Assembly (NCBI RefSeq): GCF_020524025.1
Contig: NZ_JAIVKN010000003.1
Span: 186,001 to 250,000 of the forward strand
DNA length: 64,000 nt
From: Halobacillus litoralis
GTDB lineage: Bacteria; Bacillota; Bacilli; Bacillales; Halobacillaceae
Reading direction: 5' to 3'
Below the pieces are notes generated by a model. That model did not search any database. It was not told where the DNA came from and saw only the letters and a program-made list of their open reading frames with translations. Positions 36,771 to 47,176 of the stretch are shown piece by piece; the stretch's first letter is position 1, and every line of letters starts with the position of its first letter. The position numbers and the translations under genes were made by a program.

Positions 36771-37480
36771 GAGTGTAATACCTCCTCCAACCATTGGATT
36801 TCCTGATTGATCATATTCAACTTTTCTTGATTCACAGCAGTCGCCTGTTTCATTTGGTTCAAAACGTACACTTTCTTATCCAGTTCCTCCCGGCATTTTT
36901 GAATAAACGCAGAAGAGCGTTGTTGAAGCAGAAAAGGACCCAGCCACAATTGTTTTTGAAAATCTTCTTGAAGGTTCTGATACGCGTTGTCCGGATTCCC
37001 TTTTTCCGCTACAAGTATTTCATAGATGTGACCGCCTTCTTCGACAATCGTCTCATCCACCAAATTAAACCCATTTTCATAGTACCATTTACGAATCGAT
37101 CGTGAATCGATGTTTGGCTGAGTAATGACACGCTCAACACTGGTTAATTTATTCTTTCCCTTTTCCAGGATGTCGCGAATTAGAGGGCCTCCCATACCTG
37201 CTATAATAATCTGTTTCATTTCATCAGGAGCGATTACTTCAAGGCCATCCCCAAGCCGTACATCTATACGGTCGTGTAGTTCATGTTTCTTCACTTCATT
37301 TAAGGCGCTGTCAAATGGGCCTTTATTTACTTCACCAGCTACAGCTTTTGCCTCAGGATCATTTAAGCATACATAGCATGGCAGATACGCGTGATCTGAT
37401 CCTATATCTGCAAAATATGCGCCTTTGGGCAGGAATCCTGCCACTAATGCTAAACGTTGTGACAATTGGTTTACATTCAT
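36767..37480 (-). CDS. trmK: tRNA (adenine(22)-N1)-methyltransferase
   Basis: A 237-residue SAM-dependent methyltransferase that makes m1A22 in tRNA. The SAM motif is ADIGSDHAYLPCYV; IIIAGMGGPLI and VITQPNIDS form later motifs of the Rossmann domain, and a C-terminal coiled coil follows (QQRSSAFIQKCREELDKK). It is coupled to yqfO by a 4 nt overlap, as in B. subtilis yqfN-yqfO. ATG 37480 has GAGAGGAAAG upstream. Confidence 0.93.
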   Translation of the reverse strand: MNVNQLSQRLALVAGFLPKGAYFADIGSDHAYLPCYVCLNDPEAKAVAGEVNKGPFDSALNEVKKHELHDRIDVRLGDGLEVIAPDEMKQIIIAGMGGPLIRDILEKGKNKLTSVERVITQPNIDSRSIRKWYYENGFNLVDETIVEEGGHIYEILVAEKGNPDNAYQNLQEDFQKQLWLGPFLLQQRSSAFIQKCREELDKKVYVLNQMKQATAVNQEKLNMINQEIQWLEEVLHS

Positions 37481-37500
37481 ACGATCTTTCCTCTCATAAA

Positions 37501-37535
37501 AGAAAAGCTTCCTGATGGTAACAGAAAGCTTTTCC
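37501..37535 (-). terminator. Terminator after cccA
   Basis: AGGAAAAGCTTTCTG...CAGGAAGCTTTTCT on the minus strand, followed by a short T-rich tail. It separates cccA from trmK. Confidence 0.7.
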
Positions 37536-37546
37536 TTTCGTACTTA

Positions 37547-37915
37547 TTATTTTTTCTCCGCCAGCCATTCAGCTAACTGAGTGGCTTGCTCACCTGTATA
37601 AAGACCTGCAGGCATTTGAGAACCTTTACCATTTACAATGATATCTTTTATTTCTTCTGCTGAGTATCTAGAACCAACCTCCTGCAGGTTTGGTCCTACT
37701 CCACCTCCGAGATCGCCCCCGTGGCAGCTGGCACACTTACTTTGAAACATTTCTTCCGGATTAGCTGACGTTGTTTCTTCCTGTTTCTCGCCGCCACCTT
37801 CTTCTTCGTTATGGATGGCCTCTCGCTGATTAATACCAGCTGAAGATACGATAATCATAGTGACGATCCCCAGGACAGCGATGATTGCGAATGGAATCAC
37901 AGGGTTCTTTCTCAT
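37547..37915 (-). CDS. cccA: Membrane-anchored cytochrome c-550
   Basis: A 122-residue small c-type cytochrome. One N-terminal membrane anchor (about residues 6-25) and a Glu/Gly-rich linker precede the heme-binding CASCHGG. A methionine ligand (GSQMPAGL) follows, as in B. subtilis CccA. It carries electrons outside the membrane, probably to a terminal oxidase. ATG 37915 follows AGGAGG; the frame is open to 37945. Position near sigA matches B. subtilis. Confidence 0.92.
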   Translation of the reverse strand: MRKNPVIPFAIIAVLGIVTMIIVSSAGINQREAIHNEEEGGGEKQEETTSANPEEMFQSKCASCHGGDLGGGVGPNLQEVGSRYSAEEIKDIIVNGKGSQMPAGLYTGEQATQLAEWLAEKK

Positions 37916-38023
37916 AAATGACAACCTCCTTATGTATTCCTTCAAGTGAATTTTTCGTGTCTAATCGACTATACTTATTTTACTTGAAAACCGTTACTTA
38001 TTAAAGAGATAACATGTGAAAAC

Positions 38024-38566
38024 TTATAAAACAATGGAAATAATCAATAAACTTAATCCTATCATACCCGTTACTGTGAGGAATTTCACCTTCCATCCAT
38101 ATCCTATTCCTATCCAGATAAAACAATGGACAGCCATAGCTATGTATAAAATTGAGTGATTCATTAATATTTGTTCAATAACCTGAATGGAGAGAAGCAT
38201 GATAATTAATAAAGCTATGATGGTCGGGACTAAAAACCATTCGGACTTCTTATATTTTAACCACCAAATATGAGTACATACAAGGACTACAAAACTCGAC
38301 AAAAGCCCTGTTTGCATTATGATGCCCATTTCAGTAAAATAAATGACAAGAAATGAAAGGGGTAACAAAAAAGAACTAAAGACTAAAAATGAGATGAATA
38401 CAAGCCTTCTAAAAGGATTTAAATGCTTCTGTTTATCCTGAGTGCTTATCTTTTCTCCCTGGGTGTATAAAGCTAAAAGGAAGTCACAATATTGACGTGG
38501 CAGCAGGCGGTTTTCTTTCCAGTTCCTTATTTCGTTAATAATAATCTTTGTACGTTCACCTTCCAT
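38024..38566 (-). CDS. Unknown membrane protein
   Basis: A 180-residue protein I do not recognise. About 45 cytosolic residues (WKENRLLPRQYCDFLLALY) precede five or six closely packed membrane helices. The N-terminal pattern is like that of some DUF2157-type proteins. ATG 38566 has GGAGG 5 nt upstream. It is between sigA and cccA and may be transcribed alone. Confidence 0.65.
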   Translation of the reverse strand: MEGERTKIIINEIRNWKENRLLPRQYCDFLLALYTQGEKISTQDKQKHLNPFRRLVFISFLVFSSFLLPLSFLVIYFTEMGIIMQTGLLSSFVVLVCTHIWWLKYKKSEWFLVPTIIALLIIMLLSIQVIEQILMNHSILYIAMAVHCFIWIGIGYGWKVKFLTVTGMIGLSLLIISIVL

Positions 38567-38580
38567 AACACCCTCCAAAA

Positions 38581-38636
38581 AAACAAAAGAAACTCAGGAC
38601 CCCTCTTACAGTGCAGCTGTTCGAGGTATCCTGAGT
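38581..38636 (-). terminator. Terminator of the dnaG-sigA operon
   Basis: CTCAGGATACCTCG...GAGGGGTCCTGAG, a long stem with an inner AACAGCTGCACTGT loop, then a T-rich tail on the minus strand. Confidence 0.85.
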
Positions 38637-38648
38637 CAGAAGTTTTCT

Positions 38649-39782
38649 TTATTCCATGAAGTCTTTCAATCGTTTACTTCGGCTAGGGTGTCTAAGCTTA
38701 CGCAAAGCCTTCGCTTCGATTTGACGAATTCTCTCACGAGTAACTCCAAACACTTTTCCTACCTCTTCTAATGTTCTTGTACGGCCATCATCTAATCCAA
38801 AGCGGAGACGAAGAACGTTCTCTTCCCGATCGGTAAGCGTATCTAGTACGTCTTCCAGCTGTTCCTTCAATAACTCATAGGCAGCATGGTCGGAAGGAGA
38901 GGTCGCTTCCTGGTCTTCAATGAAGTCACCAAGATGAGAGTCGTCTTCTTCACCAATCGGCGTTTCTAATGACACTGGCTCCTGGGCAATTTTTAGGATT
39001 TCACGGACTTTATCCGGCGTAAGATCCATATCCTGGGCAATTTCTTCAGGCGTAGGTTCACGTCCTAAATCTTGAAGCAATTGACGCTGAACACGGATTA
39101 ATTTATTTATGGTTTCTACCATATGCACTGGAATACGAATTGTACGTGCCTGGTCTGCAATTGCGCGTGTAATCGCCTGTCTTATCCACCATGTTGCATA
39201 AGTACTGAATTTATAACCTTTGCGGTAGTCAAATTTCTCAACAGCCTTAATAAGACCCATGTTTCCTTCTTGAATAAGGTCTAGGAAAAGCATTCCTCTC
39301 CCTACATAACGTTTAGCAATACTTACAACAAGACGAAGGTTCGCTTCAGCCAAGTCACGTTTCGCTTCTTCATCACCATTTTCAATCCGTTGTGCAAGAC
39401 TGATTTCGTCCTTAGCTGATAATAGGTTTACCCGGCCGATTTCCTTCAGGTACATTCTAACAGGGTCGTTGATTTTTACACCTGGAGGAACACTTAAATC
39501 ATTCAGATCGAACTCTTCTTCTTTATCAAGCTGCTTCATGCTTGGATCCGTCTCCGAATCACCGATGACTTCTACCCCTTGTTCGTTAAGGTGTTCATAA
39601 AATTCATCCATCTGATCGGAGTCCAATTCAAAGCTGGACAGTTTTTCTGCCACCTCTTCATATGCGAGGATCCCGCGTTTTTTACCCAACTCTACTACTT
39701 GCTCTTTCGCCTGCTCAAGGGTTAATTCCGTCTGATTTTCAGTTTCTTTAGAACGTGATGGCTGTTGTTGCTTATCTGCCAT
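38649..39782 (-). CDS. sigA: RNA polymerase primary sigma factor SigA (RpoD)
   Basis: A 377-residue housekeeping sigma factor. Region 1.1 occupies the N-terminus, region 1.2 begins at [16 protein letters not shown], region 2 holds [16 protein letters not shown] and the DNA-melting [15 protein letters not shown], region 3 follows, and region 4 ends in the [26 protein letters not shown] 39782 has GGAGGGGG upstream; the frame to 39818 is not needed. It lies 37 nt after dnaG, the classic macromolecular-synthesis operon. Confidence 0.97.
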   Translation of the reverse strand: MADKQQQPSRSKETENQTELTLEQAKEQVVELGKKRGILAYEEVAEKLSSFELDSDQMDEFYEHLNEQGVEVIGDSETDPSMKQLDKEEEFDLNDLSVPPGVKINDPVRMYLKEIGRVNLLSAKDEISLAQRIENGDEEAKRDLAEANLRLVVSIAKRYVGRGMLFLDLIQEGNMGLIKAVEKFDYRKGYKFSTYATWWIRQAITRAIADQARTIRIPVHMVETINKLIRVQRQLLQDLGREPTPEEIAQDMDLTPDKVREILKIAQEPVSLETPIGEEDDSHLGDFIEDQEATSPSDHAAYELLKEQLEDVLDTLTDREENVLRLRFGLDDGRTRTLEEVGKVFGVTRERIRQIEAKALRKLRHPSRSKRLKDFME

Positions 39783-39819
39783 AAGTCCCCCTCCTTCCAA
39801 CAATCTATCCAAACTCAAC

Positions 39820-41631
39820 CTAGTGGTGTTTTATTTCTTTTTTACGTTTAATAATTTCCATCGCAATTTCAGCCGCTTTAATCGGCTCATTTTGCTGTTC
39901 AGCCCTTTTCAGCTCAGATTCAAGATTTTTTATATCCGTTCGATCCCAATGTTCTGAACGAATCCTGTCGATATAATCATGGATCTCCTGGTCAGAAACC
40001 TCTTCGCTTACAGGCGCCATCGCTAACTCAACTGCGAGATTCTTAATGGAAGCATCTTCAATCAATTCAACAAACTGACTGATATCTGATTCATTACCGT
40101 CTTCATAATATGCATAAAGATGAGTCACAATGACCTTATGCTCATCTATGTTGAAGGCCCCGCCAAGTTCTTCCTGAACTTTATCAGCAATGTACGGATC
40201 TTTCAACATATATGCAATCAGCTTTCTTTCTGCGTTATGAAAAGCAGGAAGGAGCTTTTTTTGAACCGATGACTGTCTTTTATGATTAGTATATCTGTTC
40301 TTTGGCTCATTATCCTTTGATCCTCTATGACCTCTGATCTGTTGAACTTCTTCCTTTAATGTGTCTAAGGAAAGTTGAAACTCTGAAGATAAATCATTGA
40401 GGTAATGCTCTCGTTCAACAGCTCGATCGAGGGATGCGATCTCTTGTAGTACTTTTTCGATATAAGTGATCCGATCTCCTTCTAATTGCAGATTATAATC
40501 CCTGCGGAGATAATTCATCATAAACGAAATGTACGTATCACTTGTATCGATAATCTCCCGCTTAAATCTCTCGCCGCCATTCTTCTGTATGAATTCATCC
40601 GGGTCCATTGCGTCAGGAACACGCGCGACATAGGTTTGGCTCCCTACATCCTTCGTCAGCTTAGCTGCTTTTACGGCCGCTTCAATTCCAGCCCGGTCCC
40701 CATCGTAGCAGATGATAATTTGATCTGCATACTTCTTCAATAAGTTTGCCTGAGAACTTGATAACGAAGTTCCCATAGTACCTACTGCATGATGAATGCC
40801 TGCCTGATCTGCGGAAATTACATCTCCAAAGCCTTCGAAAAGAATCACAGATTTCTCTTTTCTTATGGCTGAACGGGCAAGGTCAAAATTATAAAGAAGT
40901 CTTCCTTTATGAAACAATTCAGTTTCGGGACTGTTTAAATATTTTGGCTCCTGCTCTCCTAGGGACCTTCCTGCAAAAGCTACGGTCTTCCCAAGATGAT
41001 TTCTAAGAGGAAAAATAACCCGCCCGCGAAACCTGTCGGCATATTCACCATGATCATTGGTACTGAGCAACCCCGCTTTGACCATTGTTTGGGGATGGTA
41101 CCCTTTCTTTTCAAGAAAAGTGACAACGAAATCTTTACTGTCAGGAGAATAGCCAATTTGGTATTTCTGAATGGTTTCATCCGTAAATCCACGATTAATT
41201 AAGTACTGATAAGCTTCCCGGCCATCCTTGGAATTCTTTAACAGATGGTGGTATAATTTGGTCAGCCACTGATGGGCTTCCAGCATGGATTGAGATTCTT
41301 GACTGTGTTTTGCCGGTCCCTCATCTACCATTTGTTCAGGAATGTCAATCCCCGTCTGTTCTGCTAACTGCTTCAAAGCTTGAATAAAGCTGAAGCCTTC
41401 CATTTCCATAAGGAAGGTATAGACATTCCCTCCCTTTCCACAACCAAAGCAATGGAAAATCTGTTTATCTTGAGAAACGGAAAAAGAAGGAGTGTTCTCG
41501 CCATGGAATGGACAGAGGCCAAAATGGTTTCTCCCTTGTTTTTTCAGATCAACATAATTGCCGATCACCTCAACAATATCTGTTGATTTCCTTATCTCAT
41601 CTACTTTTTCTTCTGGAATATGTCCAGCCAT
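39820..41631 (-). CDS. dnaG: DNA primase
   Basis: A 603-residue primase that makes RNA primers at the replication fork. The N-terminal zinc ribbon has C-x2-H in LCPFHGEN and C-x2-C in [10 protein letters not shown]. The TOPRIM catalytic core shows [12 protein letters not shown] and [12 protein letters not shown]. The C-terminal helicase-binding domain follows. Length matches B. subtilis (603). The ribosome site before ATG 41631 is weak (GGTGAT). Confidence 0.96.
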   Translation of the reverse strand: MAGHIPEEKVDEIRKSTDIVEVIGNYVDLKKQGRNHFGLCPFHGENTPSFSVSQDKQIFHCFGCGKGGNVYTFLMEMEGFSFIQALKQLAEQTGIDIPEQMVDEGPAKHSQESQSMLEAHQWLTKLYHHLLKNSKDGREAYQYLINRGFTDETIQKYQIGYSPDSKDFVVTFLEKKGYHPQTMVKAGLLSTNDHGEYADRFRGRVIFPLRNHLGKTVAFAGRSLGEQEPKYLNSPETELFHKGRLLYNFDLARSAIRKEKSVILFEGFGDVISADQAGIHHAVGTMGTSLSSSQANLLKKYADQIIICYDGDRAGIEAAVKAAKLTKDVGSQTYVARVPDAMDPDEFIQKNGGERFKREIIDTSDTYISFMMNYLRRDYNLQLEGDRITYIEKVLQEIASLDRAVEREHYLNDLSSEFQLSLDTLKEEVQQIRGHRGSKDNEPKNRYTNHKRQSSVQKKLLPAFHNAERKLIAYMLKDPYIADKVQEELGGAFNIDEHKVIVTHLYAYYEDGNESDISQFVELIEDASIKNLAVELAMAPVSEEVSDQEIHDYIDRIRSEHWDRTDIKNLESELKRAEQQNEPIKAAEIAMEIIKRKKEIKHH

Positions 41632-41668
41632 ATGATCACCATACTAATCAATTATTCTCTCTTAAAGG

Positions 41669-42130
41669 CTAAATCCCTTCATGTACGGACAACAAATGCT
41701 CTAATTTTGAGCGAAATTCTTCCCTGTTTTTGTCCGAAAAGGCGGAGGGCCCTTTCCATTTCTTCCTTTGCTTCATTGACTGCTGCCGGATGAACTTCTG
41801 GTTCATGATGAGCTCAGCATCATTTTCCTTAACCAGTTTACCTCTTGGTGTCAATACATAAACCCCTTGCCCGGTCATTAGAACACCAAGCGATAAGTCT
41901 TGTGTAATTACAATATCACCCGGTTGGACACGGTTAAGGATGAATATATCTACAGATTGAGATCCATCATCAACAAACATCCAGCCAGCCGCTGCTTTTT
42001 CAGCACTATAATGATTGACTGTTGCAATAAATTGAGGCTTTAGTTCATAGAGGCTGCATACTTCAATAATTTCACTTTGAACAGGACAACTATCTGCATC
42101 AACCCAGACGTTTACATTTGTATTTGACAT
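41669..42130 (-). CDS. yqxD: UPF0178/DUF188 family protein YqxD
   Basis: A 153-residue NYN/PIN-like protein of the DUF188 (YaiI/YqxD) family. VNVWVDADSCPVQSEII opens it; GDIVITQDLSLGVLM carries a further acidic residue set, consistent with a PIN-type nuclease fold, but activity is not established. It lies 37 nt upstream of dnaG, as in B. subtilis. The first usable start (42130) has no normal SD directly in front: AGGAGG lies 32 nt upstream with a small hairpin between. Confidence 0.88.
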   Translation of the reverse strand: MSNTNVNVWVDADSCPVQSEIIEVCSLYELKPQFIATVNHYSAEKAAAGWMFVDDGSQSVDIFILNRVQPGDIVITQDLSLGVLMTGQGVYVLTPRGKLVKENDAELIMNQKFIRQQSMKQRKKWKGPSAFSDKNREEFRSKLEHLLSVHEGI

Positions 42131-42141
42131 AGTATCAGTAT

Positions 42142-42168
42142 TTCTACAGTTAGCGGTAGAATCCTCCT
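42142..42168 (-). promoter_or_regulatory. Distant SD and spacer hairpin before yqxD
   Basis: AGGAGG at 42168-42163 is followed by TTCTAC (42161-42156), an 8 nt loop and GTAGAA (42147-42142), then 11 nt to the ATG. Folding the hairpin would bring the SD to about 12 nt from the start. No start codon exists at normal spacing from this SD in the yqxD frame. Confidence 0.4.
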
Positions 42169-42343
42169 AAAAAATGAATGTTTTATTTTTCTGAAAAGTA
42201 TCGGAGCGTCTTTGGAAGATAAATGAATCTTTGATGAACGATAGACATGTCTTACATAAAGGATTTTTACCACAAATAGATATTATAATACATTCCTCCT
42301 GTTTATGCTATGTCTAATTTTACCTAATTTCATTCTTCCCAAC

Positions 42344-42373
42344 AAAAGTCGCGCTTAATCATAGCGCGACTTT
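42344..42373 (-). terminator. Terminator after yqfL
   Basis: AAAGTCGCGCT...AGCGCGACTTT followed by a short T-rich tail on the minus strand. Confidence 0.85.
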
Positions 42374-42385
42374 CTATAATGTGTA

Positions 42386-43198
42386 CTATTCTTGAACATC
42401 CTGGCGCCATTTATTCATGATGACATTTGCTGTTTCTTCTACAGCCTTGTTGGAAACATCTATAACAGGGCAGCCTATCCGCTCTACTATTCGATTAAAA
42501 TGATCGATTTCCTGCTGAATTCTATCTAGGTTTGCATAACTTGCCTGGTCTCCGAGACCAAGAGATTTTAAACGTTCTTTTCTTATATCGTTAAGCTTAT
42601 CTGCACTAATTTTCAAGCCAATACACTTTTCAGGATTGACTCGGAAGAGCTCTGACGGGGGCTGCACTTCAGGGACAATTGGAACATTTGCCACTTTCAA
42701 ACGCTTGTGGGCAAGATACTGTGATAAAGGTGTTTTTGAGGTGCGTGAAACTCCAATAAGGACGATATCTGCTTTTGAAATGCCACGGGGGTCCCGCCCA
42801 TCATCATAGCGCACAGCAAACTCAATTGCTTCCACACGCTTGAAATAATCTTCATCAAGTTTGTGGACAAGTCCTGGCTCTAAGCGAGGTTTCACTTTCA
42901 GGTGACTTTCCATCGCTTCCATCATCGGCCCCATAATATCGACGCACCTGATTCCATGTTTCTCTGCTTCCTGTTTGAGGTGATTTCGGAACTCAGGCAC
43001 CACCAAAGTAAAGCCGATCATCGCTTGATGTTCCTTCGCTTGTAATACTGCTTCGTTTATGGTTCCCTTATCTTCTACATAGGGAATCCGCTGCAGGTCA
43101 AATGGTCCATCATCGAATTGACTGAGACAGGCTTTTACGACAAGTTCAGCTGTTTCCCCGACTGAATCAGATAATACATAGATCAAAGGTTTATCCAT
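42386..43198 (-). CDS. yqfL: PPDK/PEP synthase regulatory kinase-phosphatase YqfL
   Basis: A 270-residue DUF299 protein. Such proteins are bifunctional serine/threonine kinases and phosphorylases acting on pyruvate phosphate dikinase or PEP synthase. It has [16 protein letters not shown] at the N-terminus, the P-loop-like [18 protein letters not shown] near residue 150, and [10 protein letters not shown]. In B. subtilis YqfL modulates CcpN activity, and here it is 28 nt downstream of ccpN, the same operon. Confidence 0.92.
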   Translation of the reverse strand: MDKPLIYVLSDSVGETAELVVKACLSQFDDGPFDLQRIPYVEDKGTINEAVLQAKEHQAMIGFTLVVPEFRNHLKQEAEKHGIRCVDIMGPMMEAMESHLKVKPRLEPGLVHKLDEDYFKRVEAIEFAVRYDDGRDPRGISKADIVLIGVSRTSKTPLSQYLAHKRLKVANVPIVPEVQPPSELFRVNPEKCIGLKISADKLNDIRKERLKSLGLGDQASYANLDRIQQEIDHFNRIVERIGCPVIDVSNKAVEETANVIMNKWRQDVQE

Positions 43199-43226
43199 GA
43201 TTCCCTCTCCTCCCCCTCTGTTTCAT

Positions 43227-43856
43227 TTATAGATGCTGGTCACGAGCAAGTTCAACAAGTGCCTTGGTAATATTCGTTTTTGTTAGTCGTCCGATCACTT
43301 CTAATCCATCTTCTGTACGATTGACGACTGGAAGGGCATCAATTTGTTTTTCAATTAACTTTTGAGCTGCATCCAATAGTAAATCGTCTTCTTCGCATAT
43401 CGTTATGTTCGGCATTCTTGTCATAATAATATGCACAGGAATAGAAGACAAATCCTGCGACCCCATACTTGCTCTTAGAAGATCTTTCCTTGATAAAACT
43501 CCTACTAAATGGGTTTTATTGTCGATAACGAATAAAGTCCCGACATCTTCAAGAAACATCGTACAAATGGCATCATAGGTGGATACATTCTCTTCTACTA
43601 AAATAGGCAGTGACTGATACTCACTGACTTTGAACTTTTTGAGCTTTTCTGTGAAGAGTTCTGAACCTGTTTTACCAGTGAAAAAATAACCTACACGGGG
43701 TCTTGCATCCAGAAATCCCGCCATCGTTAAGATGGCCAGGTCTGGACGAAGAGTAGCCCGTGTAAGATCAAGTCTGTCTGCGATATTTTCTCCTGTAATA
43801 GGCCCATTATCCTTTACGATTTGTATAATTTGTTCTTGCCGGTTAGAAAGTTCCAA
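43227..43856 (-). CDS. ccpN: Gluconeogenesis repressor CcpN
   Basis: A 209-residue repressor. The N-terminal winged HTH (residues 1-60, GENIADRLDLTRATLRPDL) is followed by two CBS domains (about 75-205) that bind nucleotides. In B. subtilis CcpN represses gapB and pckA in glucose. The order glyS-ccpN-yqfL is conserved. Length matches the B. subtilis protein (212). Confidence 0.93.
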   Translation of the reverse strand: MELSNRQEQIIQIVKDNGPITGENIADRLDLTRATLRPDLAILTMAGFLDARPRVGYFFTGKTGSELFTEKLKKFKVSEYQSLPILVEENVSTYDAICTMFLEDVGTLFVIDNKTHLVGVLSRKDLLRASMGSQDLSSIPVHIIMTRMPNITICEEDDLLLDAAQKLIEKQIDALPVVNRTEDGLEVIGRLTKTNITKALVELARDQHL

Positions 43857-43938
43857 TCTTTCACCACCTTGACCGCTAAATGTGTCATACTAATCATCAT
43901 TATACATCATTTATATGATTGGGTAAAAGGCGGGAAAT

Positions 43939-46023
43939 TTAGAACTGCTGCTTCCACTCGATAGCCGTTAAATCAGCAAATTTATATATATCCACTGAAA
44001 CACGGTGGAGGAGACCAAGTCTGTTCTGACGAACCTTCTCATCCTCGGCCATCACCATCGTTGCATCAAAGAAATCATGAATAGGTGCAGAAAGCTCAGA
44101 CAGTGTTTCCAGCGCTTTCTCAGGTTCATCATTGTTTAATTGATGAAGATAAGGTGTATGGATTTTCTGGTAAACCTCGTAAAGTTCAGCCTCTTCCTCA
44201 TTCTCGAATAGCTTTTCATCCACCTCATCACTATCTGCTTTCTTTGCTAAGTTCAAGACTCGACCCAACGCTTCCTGTACTGGTTTAAAGTCAGGGTCCT
44301 GTCTTTTCTCAACTAAGAGCTCAGCTTTTTGAAGCGATATTGGGTAAACACCGATTCCTTGAGCTAATACAGCTTCTACAACATCAGGGTCCACTTGATT
44401 TTCCTTTAACAAGTAAGCTGCGCGGACACGGAAGAATTCGTGTAAGTCCCGGCTTACCTCCTCTTCTGAACGGGTAGGTAAATCTAATTCACGGTAGAAT
44501 TGATGAACAAGATTAATTAAATCCTCGACGGAAATAGACCACTTGTGTGTATTCAAGGTTTGTAGAATACCTAATGCCTGACGCCTTAATCCATATGGGT
44601 CCTGAGATCCTGTTGGAATGATACCAATGGATATACTACCAACGATCGTATCTAACTTATCTGCAACACTGACAATAGATCCGATCGTAGATGGCGGAAC
44701 AGCGCCATTTGCCTGTCTGGGCATATAGTGTTCATTAATAGCAACAGCAACTTCCTCATCTTCGCCAAAGATACGGGCATATTTTTCTCCCATTACTCCT
44801 TGAAGCTCTGTAAATTCATCAACCATTTGAGTAACAAGATCGAATTTGCAAATTTCGGCTGCTCGTTTTGCCTTTTGCTTTTGTCCCTCATCCAGTTCTA
44901 ACCACTCGCTTAATTTACCGCTTATGGCTACAATTCGGTTTACTTTATCTGCTAAAGTACCAAGTTCTTCTTGGTAGACCATACGGGAAAGCTTTTCCAT
45001 TTTTTGATCAATGCTTCCTTTTTGATCTTCTTCATAGAAGAACTGAGCGTCTTTCAAACGTGCTTTAAGTACTTTCTCATTTCCGCGTGAAACGATATCT
45101 AAGTGCTGGTCATCCCCATTGCGCACACCTACAAAATAAGGAAGCAGTTCGCCTTCGCTGGAACGTACAGGGAAGTATCGCTGGTGTTCCTTCATAGATG
45201 TAATTAAAGCTTCTTCAGGAACATCTAAAAACTCTTCAGAAAAGGAACCACTGAACACGGTCGGATATTCGACAAGGTGTGTCACCTCATCCAGAAGGTC
45301 TTCATCAATAATGAGTTTCCAGCCATTTGATTCCTCCAGTTGTTTCAACTGATTTAGAATCTCCGCTTTTCTTTTTTCTACAGAAGCAAGGACATACTGT
45401 TCCGTCATCACGTCCTCATACGTCTCCGCTTGTTCAACTGTAGTTTCAGAACCTAAGAAGCGGTGACCATAAGTTTTCTTGTCTGTACCTACATTTTCAA
45501 TAGAAAATGGAATTACCTGCTCGCCATACAGTGCAATCATCCAGCGGATTGGACGTACGTAACGCAGGTCTCGATCTCCCCACCGCATATTTTTTGGGAA
45601 GGTAAGAGATAGAAAAACACTTCGAAAGTCTTCTAAAAGTTTCGCTGTCGGCTCCCCTTCAATAAATTTATTGACATGAACATATTCTGTTCCTTTAATT
45701 TCTTTAAAGTAAATATCATCGACGTCTTTTCCCTGCCCCTTGGAAAATCCAATAGCGGCTTTGGTCCAGTTTCCTTCTTCATCAAGGGCGATCTTTTTAG
45801 CAGGGCCTTTCGCTTCTTCTTCAATGTCTGGTTGTTTTTCTTCAACTTTTGTAATCTGTACAGCAAGACGTCTTGGCGTTGCATAACCTTTTATTTCTCC
45901 GTAAGGAACGCGGTTATCCTCCAGCCAGCGCAATGTCTTTTCCTTTAACTGGTCCAAAGCACTGTTAATAAAGCGGGCTGGTAATTCTTCTACGCCTAAT
46001 TCAAACAATACCGTTTTACTCAT
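43939..46023 (-). CDS. glyS: Glycine-tRNA ligase beta subunit
   Basis: A 694-residue beta subunit of the heterotetrameric glycyl-tRNA synthetase. It carries [13 protein letters not shown] and [10 protein letters not shown] near the front, an HD-like domain in the middle ([16 protein letters not shown]), and a C-terminal anticodon-binding domain of DALR type. ATG 46023 is chosen because AAGGAGG is 9 nt upstream; it overlaps glyQ by 8 nt. The pair is under the upstream T-box. Confidence 0.96.
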   Translation of the reverse strand: MSKTVLFELGVEELPARFINSALDQLKEKTLRWLEDNRVPYGEIKGYATPRRLAVQITKVEEKQPDIEEEAKGPAKKIALDEEGNWTKAAIGFSKGQGKDVDDIYFKEIKGTEYVHVNKFIEGEPTAKLLEDFRSVFLSLTFPKNMRWGDRDLRYVRPIRWMIALYGEQVIPFSIENVGTDKKTYGHRFLGSETTVEQAETYEDVMTEQYVLASVEKRKAEILNQLKQLEESNGWKLIIDEDLLDEVTHLVEYPTVFSGSFSEEFLDVPEEALITSMKEHQRYFPVRSSEGELLPYFVGVRNGDDQHLDIVSRGNEKVLKARLKDAQFFYEEDQKGSIDQKMEKLSRMVYQEELGTLADKVNRIVAISGKLSEWLELDEGQKQKAKRAAEICKFDLVTQMVDEFTELQGVMGEKYARIFGEDEEVAVAINEHYMPRQANGAVPPSTIGSIVSVADKLDTIVGSISIGIIPTGSQDPYGLRRQALGILQTLNTHKWSISVEDLINLVHQFYRELDLPTRSEEEVSRDLHEFFRVRAAYLLKENQVDPDVVEAVLAQGIGVYPISLQKAELLVEKRQDPDFKPVQEALGRVLNLAKKADSDEVDEKLFENEEEAELYEVYQKIHTPYLHQLNNDEPEKALETLSELSAPIHDFFDATMVMAEDEKVRQNRLGLLHRVSVDIYKFADLTAIEWKQQF

Positions 46024-46903
46024 CGTTACCATCCTCCTTCTTTAACATAGGGAAGCCAAGGCGTTCTCTCTCTTCCACATAGGTTTTTGCAATTTTTCTA
46101 GCAAGGTTCCGGACACGTGAAATATATCCTGTTCTTTCGGTGACACTTATTACTCCTTTAGCGTCCAAGAGGTTAAATGTATGGGAACATTTAAGAACAT
46201 AGTCATAAGCCGGGAACACCAGCCCCTGCTCCATAATCCGTTGAGCTTCTTTTTCATAAGTTGAGAATAAATCGAAAAGCATCTGCTCATCAGAAGCCTC
46301 AAATGTGTAGACAGAATGTTCATACTCAGGCTGTGTAAAAATATCTCCAACAGTCACACCGTTCGTCCATTCCAAATCAAAAACGTTTTCCTTGTCCTGA
46401 ATATAGGAAGCAAGTCGTTCCAGCCCGTAAGTGATTTCAGCCGAAACGGGGCGAGCTTCTAACCCACCAATTTGCTGGAAATAAGTGAACTGAGTGATCT
46501 CCATGCCGTCCAACCATACTTCCCAGCCTAAACCAGCAGCTCCTAAAGTAGGGTTTTCCCAGTTATCTTCAACAAAACGAATGTCATGCTTTGCAGGGTC
46601 AATTCCCAGCGCACGAAGGGAATCTAAATACAATTCCTGGATGTTATCCGGGGAAGGTTTCATAATCACTTGAAACTGGTGATGCTGATATAGACGGTTT
46701 GGGTTCTTACCGTAACGTCCATCCGCAGGGCGGCGGGACGGCTCGACATAAGCCACATTCCACGGTTCCGGCCCTAAGCTTCGAAGCAGCGTCATAGGGG
46801 ACATCGTACCTGCCCCTTTTTCTGTATCATAAGCCTGCATAAGCAAACATCCTTGATTGGACCAATGATTCTGCAGTGTTAAAATCATTTCTTGAATATT
46901 CAT
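46016..46903 (-). CDS. glyQ: Glycine-tRNA ligase alpha subunit
   Basis: A 295-residue class II aminoacyl-tRNA synthetase catalytic subunit. Motifs [40 protein letters not shown] and YFQQIGG form the active site. With GlyS it charges tRNA-Gly. Length is the family norm. It is the first gene after a T-box leader, and overlaps glyS by 8 nt. Confidence 0.97.
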   Translation of the reverse strand: MNIQEMILTLQNHWSNQGCLLMQAYDTEKGAGTMSPMTLLRSLGPEPWNVAYVEPSRRPADGRYGKNPNRLYQHHQFQVIMKPSPDNIQELYLDSLRALGIDPAKHDIRFVEDNWENPTLGAAGLGWEVWLDGMEITQFTYFQQIGGLEARPVSAEITYGLERLASYIQDKENVFDLEWTNGVTVGDIFTQPEYEHSVYTFEASDEQMLFDLFSTYEKEAQRIMEQGLVFPAYDYVLKCSHTFNLLDAKGVISVTERTGYISRVRNLARKIAKTYVEERERLGFPMLKKEDGNDE

Positions 46904-46921
46904 AATTTCCCTCCTAAATAA

Positions 46922-47150
46922 TATAAAAAAACCCCGTCCCTACGTCTGGTCACAGACATAGGGACGGGGTCTCCGCGGTTCCACCCTAATTGCTTTCTAT
47001 CTTAAAGAAAGCCACTTTAAGTCGTTGCTCCAGAATGCCTTCACTGATCCATTAACACTTGTCTTTCACCATCACAAGCTCGCTATAGAAAACGGGGTTC
47101 AGCTACTACTTTCCTTCTTTACAACACGTTATTTTGTAATAGAATCATAC
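46922..47150 (-). promoter_or_regulatory. Glycine T-box leader of glyQS
   Basis: A complete T-box riboswitch in the minus-strand leader. The T-box sequence AGGGTGGAACCGCGG (about 46973-46987) holds TGGA, whose A fits the U73 discriminator of tRNA-Gly. A GGC glycine specifier codon lies at 47039-47037 in the Stem I internal loop (GAAGGCA). The intrinsic terminator is ACCCCGTCCCTA...TAGGGACGGGGT with T-run (46923-46970). Uncharged tRNA-Gly would favour the antiterminator. Confidence 0.95.
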
Positions 47151-47176
47151 TCTAATCCACGCATGTATGTCAAACA

